From NCBI GenBank assembly GCA_025642075.2, contig JAODUO010000546.1, positions 162,501 through 226,500 on the forward strand: a DNA stretch of 64,000 nucleotides, given 5' to 3'. The notes under the pieces were generated by a model. It was not told the DNA's origin. It saw only the letters and a program-made list of their open reading frames with translations, and did not search any database. Both the position numbers and the translations under genes were made by a program. This document shows positions 49,295 to 61,699 of the stretch, piece after piece (the stretch's first letter is position 1; every line of letters begins with the position of its first letter). Origin of the DNA: Ridgeia piscesae. Its lineage: Eukaryota > Annelida > Polychaeta > Sabellida > Siboglinidae.

Positions 49295-49808
49295 AGGAAG
49301 TGATGAGAGTCTTCCCCGCACTCAGCAGCCTGCTCGCACCAGGAAGTTAGATCCACTCTTTGGGGCAGGACAGCAGGAAGGCCAGACTCATGGCTCCCCA
49401 GCACGTGTGGGGCTCATCTCGCGGGCAAGTCTTGTGTTGATTCACGTCTAGTTCAGTTCCAGCCAACTTAATGAGCTGACTTACCACATTTGGAGACAAT
49501 CTATGTTTATTGTACATTATTGAGACATGTGCATCAATGCTGATAGGTGCATTAATTATCCAACCCTTGGGATAGCTGAAAGTTTTTACACTTTATTTCA
49601 TGGCTGACCTGTTCAATTGGACAACTTCTCTGGGAGCTAATCTTATGACTATAAATATATGTAGTTATTTCTTGAATGATTATGTTGGTGCATTTATTCA
49701 TACATTATCATATTTATTTTAATAATTATAATAATAACAACAGTAAAAAATTGCAATGTCTTGGTCTTTCGCTCAGAGGTGCAACTTACAACAACCACAG
49801 CCTCCTGG
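49295..49808 (+). CDS. Probable 5' exons of PARG (uncertain)
   Basis: Two splice-framed segments, 49295 to about 49404 (SDESLPRTQQPARTRKLDPL, low complexity, polar) and 49777-49808 (VQLTTTTASW), precede the recognisable PARG exons. Frames can be joined to the exon at 50176 if the first ends GCAC|GTGTGG. The PARG N-terminus is poorly conserved and disordered, so homology cannot confirm them. The initiator exon was not identified. Confidence 0.35.
49575..49680 (-). mobile_element. Partial SINE-like repeat
   Basis: TTTACACTTTATTTCATGGC, TGACCTGTTCAATTGGAC and CTTCTCTGGGAGC match the tail-side body of the SINE-like family. Confidence 0.5.
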
Positions 49809-50175
49809 GTAAGTGTAATCATGGATGATGGAGAGGAACAGGCAAAAGTTGTCATTGGTGTATTATTATATGGGACCACCAAAAGAAGACAATTTCAGAC
49901 TACAGTGTATTATAATTTGAATGCTTTGCTAAAGTGGCTATTGTCTTAGGTGATTTTTAAATAGGAATTAATTAGTGATACATAATTTGGGTGCGCCTTC
50001 AGAGAAAGCAGTCAGCCAATATTGAGCTTAGTTTTAGGAAAGAAATGTTGTGGTTAAATGGGTGATCTAGGAGTGTTGCGGACGTCAGAAAAATGCACAT
50101 GATTAACTAAATAAAATATTTGTTGAGAGAAAAGGTTACTTTTACGATTTATTTTGGCATGCTGTGTTTGAACAG

Positions 50176-50500
50176 GGCGTGGCGATCCATGACCTGAAAA
50201 CGTCATCACCAAGGACAGTAGTTCTTCCAAAACTGAGGACTACTGACGCACACACTGTTCTGGTGAAGTAGACACCTCTTTCTTTCTAAAGTTAATTCAT
50301 TATTCCATTTCACATTTCATCATAATTAATATACATTTAATTTGTTATTATTTGTACCATATGAAATTAATATTGTTTTGAGAAAAATGTCATTAAAAAT
50401 ATGTTATCTAACAATTTCAGAATTATGACTTTAATATAAGAAATCTATACTATTACTGTTATATAACTCAACATTTGTCAACAATATATTAATATACAAT

Positions 50501-50599
<99 letters not shown>

Positions 50600-50628
50600 T
50601 TTATATATATATACATACAATATATGTA

Positions 50629-50661
<33 letters not shown>

Positions 50662-51643
50662 CAGGGCTAGGGTCAATTTAAAAAGAATTGGAATTGATCA
50701 ATTCAATTCCGGAATTGGAGCGGCAATTTGAATTGAAAGATTTGGAAACAAAGGAATTGAATTTGAATTGAAAGATTTTGAATTGAATTGAATTGAATTG
50801 AAATTGAATGAAAAAGAATTTAGCATATGATATTTTTGTGATGCTGTGAAGGATATTTTACAGACAGTTGGGAGTATTGCTGTGCAGATAATAGTGTTTA
50901 ATGACCAAGAAGAGTTGGTCATTATTCAGCAACTACCCCGGGTAATCAGTGGATGAAACTGATGAATGTGAAGTCAATTAGACTTGTCCTACTGCCTTGT
51001 GTGAATGAGTGCTGGCTGGGGACTGCTTCAAAGAAACATTGAAATTGTCAGATAACAATCACAGTTTCCCAGTGTCACAAGCTAAGCAAATACTAGCACT
51101 ACCCAAGTACTACACATGAAGCCTGGATATCTCCAGACCGTCCAAAGTGTAACCAGTTAAAGTCCAAAGATTACCAATGCAAACATAAGCCCAGTGAAGA
51201 CTGACAACACTTGTAGATTATAACCAGAATGTGACAACCATCATTTATATAAATGTTGTAAAAAAAATTACATTTCGCCCAACCCCCTCAATCAGTTTGT
51301 AACACCTTGCCTGTATAGATGTTTAGACACTGGTTGAGGCATTGAAATATTCTGAGTTGTTTATCTTATTTCTGCATGCTTCATTACACTACATGTAAGT
51401 GAGTCAAAACTGTGTTAATGTGCTGATCTAGTGTTTCAGCAAAATTACAATAACATGCTGTATCAACCCCCACCCAAATGCACACTAATCGTATAATTTA
51501 TGGTTAACTTTTGTTATGTGAATTGAATGATTTTAGATGGAATTGGCTTTAAAAAAATCAGAAATTGAATTGAAATTCAATAAAAGGAATTGCAATGAAT
51601 TGGAGTGTCAATTGGAATTGAATGAATGGAATTGACCCCAGCC

Positions 51644-51692
<49 letters not shown>

Positions 51693-54230
51693 GTACATGT
51701 AGTAATTTTTTTTATATTATAAGTTATGTATATGGCTGAAAAGGTATTCTGATGACTGATATTTATTCTTCAGTCAAATGACAATGGCGCCCCTGCTGGA
51801 GGTCAGAGGTCAACAGAGGTCAGTCCTATGGAAGTTCCCAGTGATAATCGATCTATATAATAACAATTGAGTAGACCGTGTTAATCTTGTTATTTACTAA
51901 CATTCATAGTTACAATATATGTATAGCAGTAACATGCACAGCACTTCACACAATGATCTAAATGTAGGTTACTACTTAGGTGAGAAATATGCGAAACCAC
52001 ATAACATTGAATCCTACATTGAATGGCACAAATTTCTTAATAGCTAAATTGGACTAGTATCTGATGTACAATTTCTCGACATCTCATACAGTCATACTGT
52101 GCAAAACATGGTTCCAATATATGAAGTGACACAACAACAGTTTTGCTGAACTAGTAAAACCTTACAGTAGAAATTATGACACTATTTTACAGTTATTTAA
52201 CAAGATTTAACAAGATTTAACAAGATTTAACAAGATTTAACAAGATTTAACAAGATTTAACAAGATTTAACAAGATTTAACAAGATTGCCACCTAGAGAT
52301 TCAACTCTAGATGGCAGGTGGACTAGGAAGCCATTTGGCTTATCGAGAGTCCAACCTATCTATCTAAGTATACCCCGCCCGTCTTAGGTATATGTCGATT
52401 TTATTTTTAAATATATTAACACTACTAGCACCTACACAATCAGCTGATAATCTGTTCCATTCGTTTACTGTTCTTTGTGAAAATGAAAATTTTCTAATAT
52501 CTAGTCTACACTGCTTCTTTGCTAATGTAACTCCATGTCCTCTAGTCCTTCTCTCTTCCTTAACTGTGAAAAAATATTTCTGTCAATATTTTCATATCCA
52601 TTCAATATTTTAAACACCTCAATCTGATCTCCTCTCAATCTTCTGGTTTCTAGTGTTGTTAAACCACATTCTTTTAGACGCATTTCATAACTAATATTCC
52701 TGCGTTTTGGTATGTCATATAATTATGTCATATAATTATTATATTCTCTCTCCCTGTTCCTCCAATTCTTCTCTCCCTATTTCTCCTTTTCGGCTTGCTG
52801 TTCCTCCTTTCTCTCGCTCCCTGGTTTTCCTTTCCCTCTCTTCTTGCTTCTCATTTCTCTCTCTCCCTGTTGTTTGTTTCCATCTCTCCCTGTTCCTTCT
52901 CTTTTTACCTCTCTCTATATTCTTACTTTCCCTCTCTCCCTGTTCATTCTCTTCTTTTACTTATCTCCTTGTTCTTCCCTCCCCTCTCTCCTTGTTCTTT
53001 TCTTCCCTCTCTCCTTGTTCTTCCCTTTCCTCTCCTCATTCTTCCCTTCCCTCTCTCCTTGTTCTTCCCTTCCCTCTCTCCTTGTTCTCCCCTTCCCTCT
53101 CTCCTTGTTCTTCCCTTCCCTCTCTCCTTGTTCTTCCCTTCCCTCTCCTTGTTCTTCCCTTCCCTCTCTCACTGCTCCACATTTCCTTCTCTCTCTGTGT
53201 TGTTCCTTTCCCTCTCTCCATGTTCCTTCTTTCCCTCTCCACCTTTCCCTCTTCCTGCTAAGCATCTTCTCCATTCCCTGTTCCTCATTTCCACACCTCC
53301 TCCTTCCCTTTCAACATATTACTTTTGCATTGTCTTTAGTAAATTGTGTTTTTAGCGAGGAGACCATCATCTGGACTGTGTCTTCATGCCATTCGCCGAG
53401 GACGCAACGTGTAGAGACACAACTTCCAAGGTACGTAACACATAAGCATAAAAACAGCACGAGAAACAAAATTGTTCACACCATCTGCCATTTTAATTCT
53501 GAATGCTAATTTTGAATATACTGTACACAACAAGATTCATATAGTAAGAATTGTCTGATATAATGACATATTTATTTTTCTGTTATTATGTGCTTTCTAA
53601 ACTGTACTGGGTCACCAATTTTATTACCTGCATTTTAATGAAGAAAACTGCCCGTGTTTGAAACTTTTGAAATGTTGAATTAACTGTGTATATGTAATTT
53701 GAGAAAATACTGTCCTTTATCTGCCTCTAAACTAATGCCAAAGAAGCAGTATTGTTTCACCCTTCATGATTTAACAGTGTAAAGTTAGAAATCAAAGCCT
53801 ATGAAACCACATCAATGTTATCAGTTAAGGATGACCACACATCAAGGACGTGCCAGAAACACACGACCCTTGAAGGAAGTTTTGCTGGTCCTGGCTAGAG
53901 GTGTCCATGTCCAAGTGACAGTCTGGGGATAGAAATGTTGAAGAATTTAAATTCAATTATGCGAGTGTATGTTGTGTTTATGTGTGTGTCTGTGAACCTA
54001 ATGGCCTAATCCAGTATATAGGTCTCATGTATGAGTATCTAGATAATGGACATAGGATTTTTTTGCAGACTTGGCTTACCGGTAGTGGCAATTTGGTGAA
54101 AAAGTGGCCGGTCATCCAAAGTGCACTGCGTAAACCAATTAATGACTTCAAAGGCTTGAAGGTAACACACACTTCAAGGTTGCCCATCTATGTATGTATG
54201 TATATGTATATATATACTTATGTATAGATA

Positions 54231-54274
<44 letters not shown>

Positions 54275-55526
54275 TATATATATATATAATATATATATAT
54301 TTAACACGCCATAGAAATCGAGGATAACATCACCAACACGAGCCCTGATGACGAAACGACGAGAAATGGCGGAAACAGCAACAATAAACAATGAATAGAG
54401 TACGCAGAAATATGCAAGACCATCAAAAAGAAAGCAAGAGAGGACATCATGAAATACAACCATGAGATGATATAAGAAACGATCGTGGCATCAAAGAGCC
54501 TGAAGAAAGCCTGAAGAAGCATATGCTAGGCCAAGACAGACTGATCACACTCCTGGACAAGCAGGGTAGAGAAATCTATGATCAAGATAAGATCATAGAA
54601 TGAATAGAGGAATTCTACACTGAGCAATATGACAGTTAACAGAATACCATAATCCACACTGACGCAAAAGAGGTACCAGAGATAACATCATGGGAGGTGG
54701 AAGCAACGCTATGAGATATGAAGAATGGGACAGCAACAGGCAACAACTATATAATGAGACATTGAAAGCAGGAGAAAAAACCATCTCGAAGACACTTGCT
54801 AAGCTGAACACTGCTTATCAGAAAGACAAATACCCATGGCATGGAAGAATGCTAAGATGGTGATAATCTTCAAGAAGGGAAATAAGAAAGACCTCAAGAA
54901 TTACAGACCGATATGTCTACTATCAAACATCTATAAAGTACTCACGAAAGTACTAAAGAAAAGGCTAGAGAAGACACTCAACAAAAATGAGCCATGAGTG
55001 CAAGCTGGATTAAGAAGCGGATACTCAACGACAGACCAGATCCACGTCGTAAACCAACTGAAGGAGAAGTGCAGAGAATATAGTATCCCACTCTGCATTG
55101 CATTTGTCGACTATGAGAAAGCCTTCAAATCAGTGCAAACTCAAGCAGTACTGACCTGGTTTCAAGAACAGGGTATAGAAGATGTGTACGAAATCTACAC
55201 CAGCAGCTTGATGACAGTTGACCTACACAAAGAGGGCAACAAGATCTACATCAGGAGAGGTGTACGACAGGGAGATACCATATCGCCCAAGCTGTTCATG
55301 GCAGCACTCGAAAGCATATTCAGATGACTGACTTGGGAAACCAGAAGCCGATGACATATTCATATGTACTAATACATCACATGAACTACAACAAATACTA
55401 GAGGAATTAGCTGATGAAAGTGACAATCAGGGTCTGAAGATTAATAAGTCAAAGACAAATGTGATGATGGAAACCGACACACCAATACTTGCACATTATA
55501 CATATATACATACACACAACTACCAA

Positions 55527-55575
<49 letters not shown>

Positions 55576-55593
55576 CATACATACATACATACA

Positions 55594-55627
<34 letters not shown>

Positions 55628-55652
55628 CATATATATTATATATATAAACATA

Positions 55653-55700
<48 letters not shown>

Positions 55701-55765
55701 GTACATACATACATACATACATACATACATACATACATACATACATACATACATACATACATACA

Positions 55766-55816
<51 letters not shown>

Positions 55817-55890
55817 TTGGTAGTTGTGTGTATGTATATATGTATATGTGCAATATTGGTGTGTCGGTTTCCATCATCACATTATATCTT

Positions 55891-55975
<85 letters not shown>

Positions 55976-58900
55976 TAGTGTATATAATATATATATATAT
56001 ACGTGTATAAAATAATACAATTAATAATAATTGTACGTATATTATTTAATTATTATTACTGACAGCATTTATTTATTAAATATTGATGAATGTCATGTCA
56101 TGCTTGTCACACAGCAAAACATTTCCCTGTGATGTTTTAAGTTTTTAGTTTTGACTGATTGTCTGAAACAACATTGAATACAAACACATGACATTTACAA
56201 ACAAATCAGGATAGACAATCAACAATAAGCAGGAAAGAAGCAAGCTGCCTATAATTCCTTTTTTCAATTAACAACAAAACATATACCAGATATGCCACCT
56301 TGGTGTAATTACGCTGATGCGAGCATAGCACAGTTAATCAAATATGTCATAAAAACATGATACATTGTTGTTAATGTTATTGTACATGTTGCAGAATGCC
56401 ATAATGAGCTACAATGACACCTGCCCAGACCTGGATGGCTTGAGGGACGTTTTAGACTCAGTAGGTATCCACAAAGTAATTAGCAGAATATCTTAAGAAT
56501 TTGTTTGTGTTTATGTGCATGCATGCAGGTGTGGTGTATGCATGCATGCGTACATGCATGTGTGCATATGTCTGAAAAGTGTTGAAGGATTCCGGACACA
56601 ACCAGTCTAAAAATAAGTGACAAGTCACATTCCTAAGTCCTGTTTGCCATGGACGGTGAATATGGATAAGACTAATGATGGTGGTTACAAGTGGTCAAGG
56701 ATTACCACATCATATAATTATCTCATGATTACAACATGCGATCATGGTGCTGATGGTTATAAAACTTTATCAATGTGTTTATAACTGAACAACTTTGTGT
56801 TGGTACATTCATGATAACATTTTATTAGGGCATTGAAGTTACAACACTGTACTAGTGTATTCATGATAACTGGTGTACCAGGTATTCATGATAACAGCAT
56901 CATATGGGATTGTTGATGATAACAAAATGGTATGTTAATGTTACGTCAATGTTGGATGACTGTAATATCATATCAATGATCGAAGTCACACCTCTATTTG
57001 TATTGTTAAATATTTTTATTGTTAAATATTTTATTGCTACAATATCATACCAGTATACAGATAACATATGATGTCACCAGTGCCTAGGTGATTACACCAT
57101 CTCTAGCCCACACACCATAAGCCAACATTTGTCATGATCTGTTAGCCAGTCTCCACTTCATAAATCACTTTGACAACACTGTACTGCAGTAACTACTGGT
57201 AGAGGTCCTCTTGAAGTGTAACTTGTTGCTTGCTTTGTAGGAATTCGATAACAATGTTGATTTCTACACCACTGTTCTCCCAAAGATGGCAAAGTTGGCT
57301 CTACAACTGCCTGTTCTGTGTAGCCAGGTGAGTGTTTGTTCTCAGAAAGAGGACTATTCTGTAATGTTGGCATTTCTCTCCATCACGTGTTATTACATAA
57401 ACAGGGATGGTAATTAATTAGAAGAAGAATAAAAACATAAATCTAGATAAAATCCATTAGGAGGCACTGTGATTATGTACATATGTATATATGCAAAATG
57501 TAAAATTAATAATATTAAATTAATTAAAGTAAATGACAATACATAAAATATGTATAATTTGTTTAGTAATAAATCATAAATGAATAAGTTAGAGCTGATT
57601 ATTAAAATAAAGGATATATTGATAATAAAGAAGTAAAGACAATGTGTAAAATTAGTGTAAAAACGTGTACAAGATAATAATTATAGGTAACATAATATTA
57701 ATACAAATTAACTAAACTGATATGTACCTACATGGCGTACCCTCAATATGAGTTTTCAAGTCGTTAAGGGTGTATGCATCAAATATTAAATAAACAGAAA
57801 ACTGATTGTGCAAATTTGATATAGACAAGGGCACCATAGTTAAAATTCTGATTCCAATGGATTACACTCCACACCTGTAACATTGACGGCACACACGAAT
57901 GATTTTCTGACCATCTGTGTACTGGCTTTGCCACTTGTGCCTGCGTAATGAGGTAGGTAATTGTGACAGAGCATGGTTGTTGATCATTGTGTCTAATGTC
58001 CTTGTTTGCAGCCAATCCCTCTGTTGAGAAAGGGACTCGCTCACAGCATCACGATGTCCCAGGAGCAGGTAGCTTGTCTGCTCGCAAATGCCTTCTTCCT
58101 TACTTTCTCCAGTGGCTACGGTTATCAGAGCCACTCTGACATCCCAGGGATTGACTTCCGCAGGTATTTCACCTCATCTCAGTAATTCTGCTAGTTTATA
58201 GTAGTAACAGTAGTAGTAGTAGTAGTAGTAGTAGTAATAGTAGTAGTAGTAGTAGTCATAGTCGTAGTCATAGTAGTAGCAGTAGTAGTTGTAGTAGTAG
58301 TCATAGTAGTAATTGTAATAGTAGTAGTCGTAGTAGTAGTAGTCATAGTAGTAGTTGTAGTACCCAGGTAGTAGTAGTCATAGTAGTAGTCAATGTAGTA
58401 GTCGTCGTAGTAGTAGTCATAGTAGTAGTAGTAATCGTAGTAGTAGTAGTCAGTAGTAATTGTAATAGTAATCATAGTAGTAGTCATAGTAGTAGTTGTA
58501 GTAGTAGCAGTCATAGTAGTAGTAGTCGTAGTAGTAGTAGTCATAGTAGTAGTAGTAGTCATAGTAGTAGTCATAGTAGTCATAGTAGAAGTCATAGTAG
58601 TAGTAGTAGTGGTGGTGGTTGCATAGATGTAAATGTGTAAAAATTTAAACATCTAGATTTGTATTCTTTCTATAGGTAAGTTCTTATATAGTGCAGTATC
58701 CCATGACTGCTCAAAGTGTTAACATTTTACTCCCTGCCAGAACTGTTCAATCTAACACCATCTCTGCTTCTCTGGGAAGCATTTAGCCTCAGTATATTTA
58801 ATGCACAAAGTGTATTCATATACAAATATCCAACACTGTTTATAGCCAGGTACTCATTCACACAATAGAGTGAACTGGAGCAATATACTGTATAGTGTAA

Positions 58901-61358
58901 ACTGGAAAGAATTTCGTCAAGATTTGACATGATATCACAAGGTTTACTGAGCATGACATCGCAAGGTTTGAAATCTATCAACGTGCGATGCACTAGCCAA
59001 TGTCTCTGCACTCGACAAAGTGACTCATGTCCGTGTGCACATATATGTGTATGAGTATTTTAGAAGCCAACTATATAGTAGCCCCACGTCTATGTAGTGC
59101 ATTTGTGTTCCTGAATATTACTGTGTTATTATAATGACTGTGATACTCACAGACCAATCACTAATTCCAAAATATAACATCTTTTGCTGGTCTCTCTCTG
59201 AGAACAGTACGTGACTGTTTGTAGATTGTACCAAGGTGGCATACCAAGGAAGACACAGGAGAAAGTGAAATGTCTGCTTCACTACTTCAAGACCGTGACA
59301 GACGATAGTGAGTAATCTTGTCATTCACTTGCTAACACCGGCTGTGATATAGAAATGTTCTTTACAAAGCCATACATACATTTAGCAGCTGAGATATTGA
59401 AAAATATTGGTCTTTAGTGTCCACAATTTAAGAAATCCAAGATGGCCACCATATGTGCATTAAAAAAAATAATCATTGGTTTTCAGATTCAGTATATATT
59501 TCCAAAGGTTTGCAAATCTCAAAACAACGAAAATCGTGAACATAACGTTGTGAACTTATCAGGTTTCATTAAACTACTTGGGGTAGTCAGTCTTTTTCAG
59601 AACATTTATGCCATGCTGACCTTTTTATGCTGGCACTGAGGGTGTTCACTGCCAGAGTGCTTGTTGTCCTCAGTGGTTCTTTTACACCACAAGGATGATA
59701 TCGCCAGGTCACAAGGGATACAGTCCCCAATGTTAAGAACCAGGTTTTTACACCAATGCCTGCCCTATCCAGGTATTGAACCCAGGCCATTGGTTTGATT
59801 TATCTGCTGTTTAAATCATATGCTACAGCTATTATTGCTACATGTGTGTCTGTGATTTAGTGCCCGAGGGAAACATCACCTACAGCCGACAGATGGTGAC
59901 ACGGGACAAACTTCCCATATGGCAGAAGTGTCGGAACGTCTTCCCCCAACTACACGTCTCCTCAGGAGGAACCATAGAGGATGACGGCGAAGGCATGCTG
60001 CAGGTAGGTGCAACGTTGTTGACAATGTATATGTTTGATGTGTCGGTCATATGTCTAATTGCCGGTGGACTTTACCTACGTATGCATTGCAGCTGTCGAC
60101 TGTCATTTTACTTGCATGCTAATATTGGAACAGTTAATTATTATTCTACTGTTCTGGACTTTGCTAACAACGGAGTGGTCAGTCATTGTTCTCATGGACC
60201 ATTATTCTACTTGCAGGTGGACTTTGCCAATATGTACATTGGAGGTGGTGTGTTGGGAAGAGGCTGTGTTCAAGAGGAAATCCGCTTTGTCATCTGTCCA
60301 GAGCTGATCTTGTCGCTTCTTTTCACAGAAGTTCTTACTGATAATGAGGCCGTTGTGATAACAGGTAAATGTGTTTGTATAATGTAATATTTATTTTACA
60401 ATGGTTTAATGATATTGTCATGCTTATTTTTTTATTTTTTTATTTCTAATATTTAATAAGTACATCATGTATCAAGCCCAATTTCCCTGTAAATGCTCAA
60501 AACAATGTAAATAAATCAAAATGTCATCAAATGTTAATTGTATCATAAAATGTAATAGTAACTGCAGGTAAAATAAATGTAGTTAGTTATTTTAAAACTA
60601 TTAACTAAAGACTGTATATTAATGCAAAATATATAGTTCAATGAAAGTACCTGGTACATTAGTTATTACCATTATCATGATTTTTTTCTTTTATATCAAT
60701 TTGTCATATACACACGGTCAACATCGAATTTATATATATTCTTCTTATGGTTTGCATTGCAAATCTTTGCATTGTACAGCTGGGTTAATGCAATTCTTGA
60801 ATAATTTCTCTCCCTCTCCTCAATTCTCTCCCTATGCCTCTACTTATTACTTGCTCTCTCCCTCTGTCTGTCCCTCCATCTGTCTATCTACTCTCTATCT
60901 TTCTATCTCACCTCTCCCAATTTCTCTCTTCTCTTTCCCTCTTTCTCCACTCTCCCCCACAACCGCCTCACTGTGTCACTCCGCATCTTCCAGGATCTCA
61001 ACGATACAGCGACTACAAGGGATATGCGACCTCATTTGAGTGGGCTGGAGGTCACAATGACAAGATCCCACGGTGAGTGGCCCATACAGCTGATCCCCTC
61101 TCTTACAATGATCTGTTTGCGACCTACCACAACATTTTATCTGATGGATTTGTGACCCTTTTGAATTCACCAATTCCTATATTTAAGCAACTGCTCCCAA
61201 CTGCTGTGTACACTAACACTCATCAGTTGATTGTTTGTGTCCACAGAGACAGCTGGGGCCGTCGATGTACCCAGGTAGTGGCCATTGACGCTGTCAATGT
61301 GAAGCATAACGTGGCCAGTCAGTTTGGAGGTTCACAGATGCGTCGAGAACTCAACAAG
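50176..61358 (+). CDS. PARG: Poly(ADP-ribose) glycohydrolase (PARG), central part; 5' uncertain, 3' beyond window
   Basis: PARG hydrolyses ribose-ribose bonds in poly(ADP-ribose), reversing PARP signalling in nucleus and cytoplasm. Exons: 50176-50262, 51774-51818, 53356-53430, 54069-54161, 56395-56460, 57241-57327, 58012-58163, 59225-59307, 59861-60003, 60217-60364, 60994-61072 and 61247-61358, about 390 residues with phases agreeing throughout. The N-terminal part shows [17 protein letters not shown] and [11 protein letters not shown]. The regulatory/accessory domain has [19 protein letters not shown] then [10 protein letters not shown]. The macrodomain has [20 protein letters not shown], then the PARG signature [18 protein letters not shown] with the catalytic Glu pair, then [18 protein letters not shown] and MRRELNK. 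The last visible exon appears to end at a GC donor (AAG|GCAAGT). Exon 51774-51818 is the weakest call. No inactivating change was seen. Confidence 0.93.
50500..50661. repeat. (TA)n microsatellite
   Basis: Long, slightly interrupted TA run abutting the left end of the TIR element at 50662; TA sequence resumes at its right end (51647-51688). Confidence 0.98.
50662..51646. mobile_element. 985-bp non-autonomous TIR DNA element inserted in (TA)n
   Basis: Left end CAGGGCTAGGGTCAATT; right end, read in reverse complement, CAGGGCTGGGGTCAATT: 16 of 17 identical. Both flanks are ATATATAT, consistent with an 8-bp duplication but uninformative because the target is a TA microsatellite. Both subterminal regions are dense in GAATTG words. 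No transposase frame is present. The CAGGG start and a possible 8-bp duplication suggest a hAT-type element. Confidence 0.8.
52198..52287 (-). repeat. 10-bp tandem repeat (about 9 copies), LINE 3' tail
   Basis: Nine head-to-tail copies of CAAGATTTAA lie at the 3' side of the minus-strand LINE fragment that follows; on the element strand the unit is TTAAATCTTG. LINEs of CR1-like clades commonly end in short tandem repeats used in target priming. Confidence 0.85.
52288..52725 (-). mobile_element. 5'-truncated LINE, ORF2 C-terminus and 3' UTR
   Basis: On the minus strand the frame reads [20 protein letters not shown] then [20 protein letters not shown]. After a frameshift it gives [20 protein letters not shown] and [15 protein letters not shown]. 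This is the characteristic C-terminal block (YExRLKxLGLxTLExRRLRGDxIEVFK) of CR1/Jockey-type LINEs. The 3' UTR and the 10-bp tail follow at lower coordinates. In a PARG intron. Confidence 0.85.
52740..53270. repeat. CT-rich tandem repeat before PARG exon 53356
   Basis: About 500 bp of nearly pure pyrimidine on the plus strand with a recurring unit of about 21 bp, TTCCCTTCCCTCTCTCCTTG. It ends about 85 bp before the acceptor of the exon at 53356. Frames through it (Ser/Leu/Pro-rich or Arg/Glu/Gly-rich) are artefacts. Confidence 0.9.
54310..55480 (+). mobile_element. RTE-like LINE relic, reverse transcriptase region
   Basis: Interrupted frames give [91 protein letters not shown] and AALESIFR, then degraded text up to NVMMETDTP. 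The GVRQGD...SPKLF and VDYEKAF motifs are typical of RTE-like elements. The FADD segment is lost by frameshift or deletion. It runs into a microsatellite foldback and lies in a PARG intron. Confidence 0.85.
55458..55883. repeat. Foldback: inverted arms of about 72 bp around AT/CATA microsatellites
   Basis: The left arm (55458-55531, AATGTGATGATGGAAACC... to ACACAACTACCAAATATA) reappears inverted at about 55811-55883 with only small differences. Between them are TA and (CATA)n runs that are themselves nearly self-complementary. The left arm is the end of the RTE coding relic. Confidence 0.9.
55884..56010. repeat. (TA)n-rich tract
   Basis: Imperfect TA repeats directly after the foldback; no coding or other signal. 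Confidence 0.9.
58198..58620. repeat. (TAG)n trinucleotide repeat with TCA/TCG/TTG interruptions
   Basis: About 420 bp of TAGTAG with frequent CATAGT, CGTAGT and TGTAGT variants, starting about 35 bp after the donor of PARG exon 58012-58163. The minus-strand Thr/Tyr-rich frame is an artefact. Confidence 0.95.
58676..59015 (-). mobile_element. SINE-like repeat
   Basis: Family words in order: GGTAAGTTCTTATATAGTGC, AGTATCCCATGACTG, CTTCTCTGGGAAGCATTTAG, TATAGCCAGGTACTCATTCA and GTGAACTGGAGCAATA, with a degenerate tRNA-like head at the high-coordinate end. In a PARG intron. Confidence 0.7.
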
Positions 61359-61699
61359 GCAAGTCTTTGACGCTAATATTATTATTATTACTTATTATTA
61401 TTATTAATCTTATTCAGCCTCCAATTTGTTAAGTAAAGAACTTTAAAGATGGCAAGCATTCCAGCAGCAACCATCCTCTATGAAAGCCCACTTTGGCCAC
61501 TTTAAGTGAGACCTCACAAGGCTTTGTCTTTTGTAAGAGGCAATGAAAGCCATTGGTCCCTTATATCAGGGAATAGAAATATTACATATGGAATTTGTTT
61601 TTAATTACTGAGTTTGTTGTTTCATATCAATCATCATAACCATTATGGGCACTACTTTAGCTGCAACTATTTTTTTCAGCCTCTAATTTATTAAGTAAA

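Noticed and set aside
49401..49427. A second GC donor (CGG|GCAAGT) ending the segment at 49295
   Set aside because: It would leave the downstream segments in a frame with a stop; the GTGTGG donor at 49405 fits the phases better.
52707..53509. Ser/Leu/Phe/Pro-rich frames and Arg/Glu/Gly-rich reverse frames
   Set aside because: Low-complexity translation of the CT-rich tract; only 53356-53430 within it is a real PARG exon.
58191..58652. Thr/Tyr-rich 153-codon minus-strand frame
   Set aside because: Translation of the TAG/CTA trinucleotide repeat.
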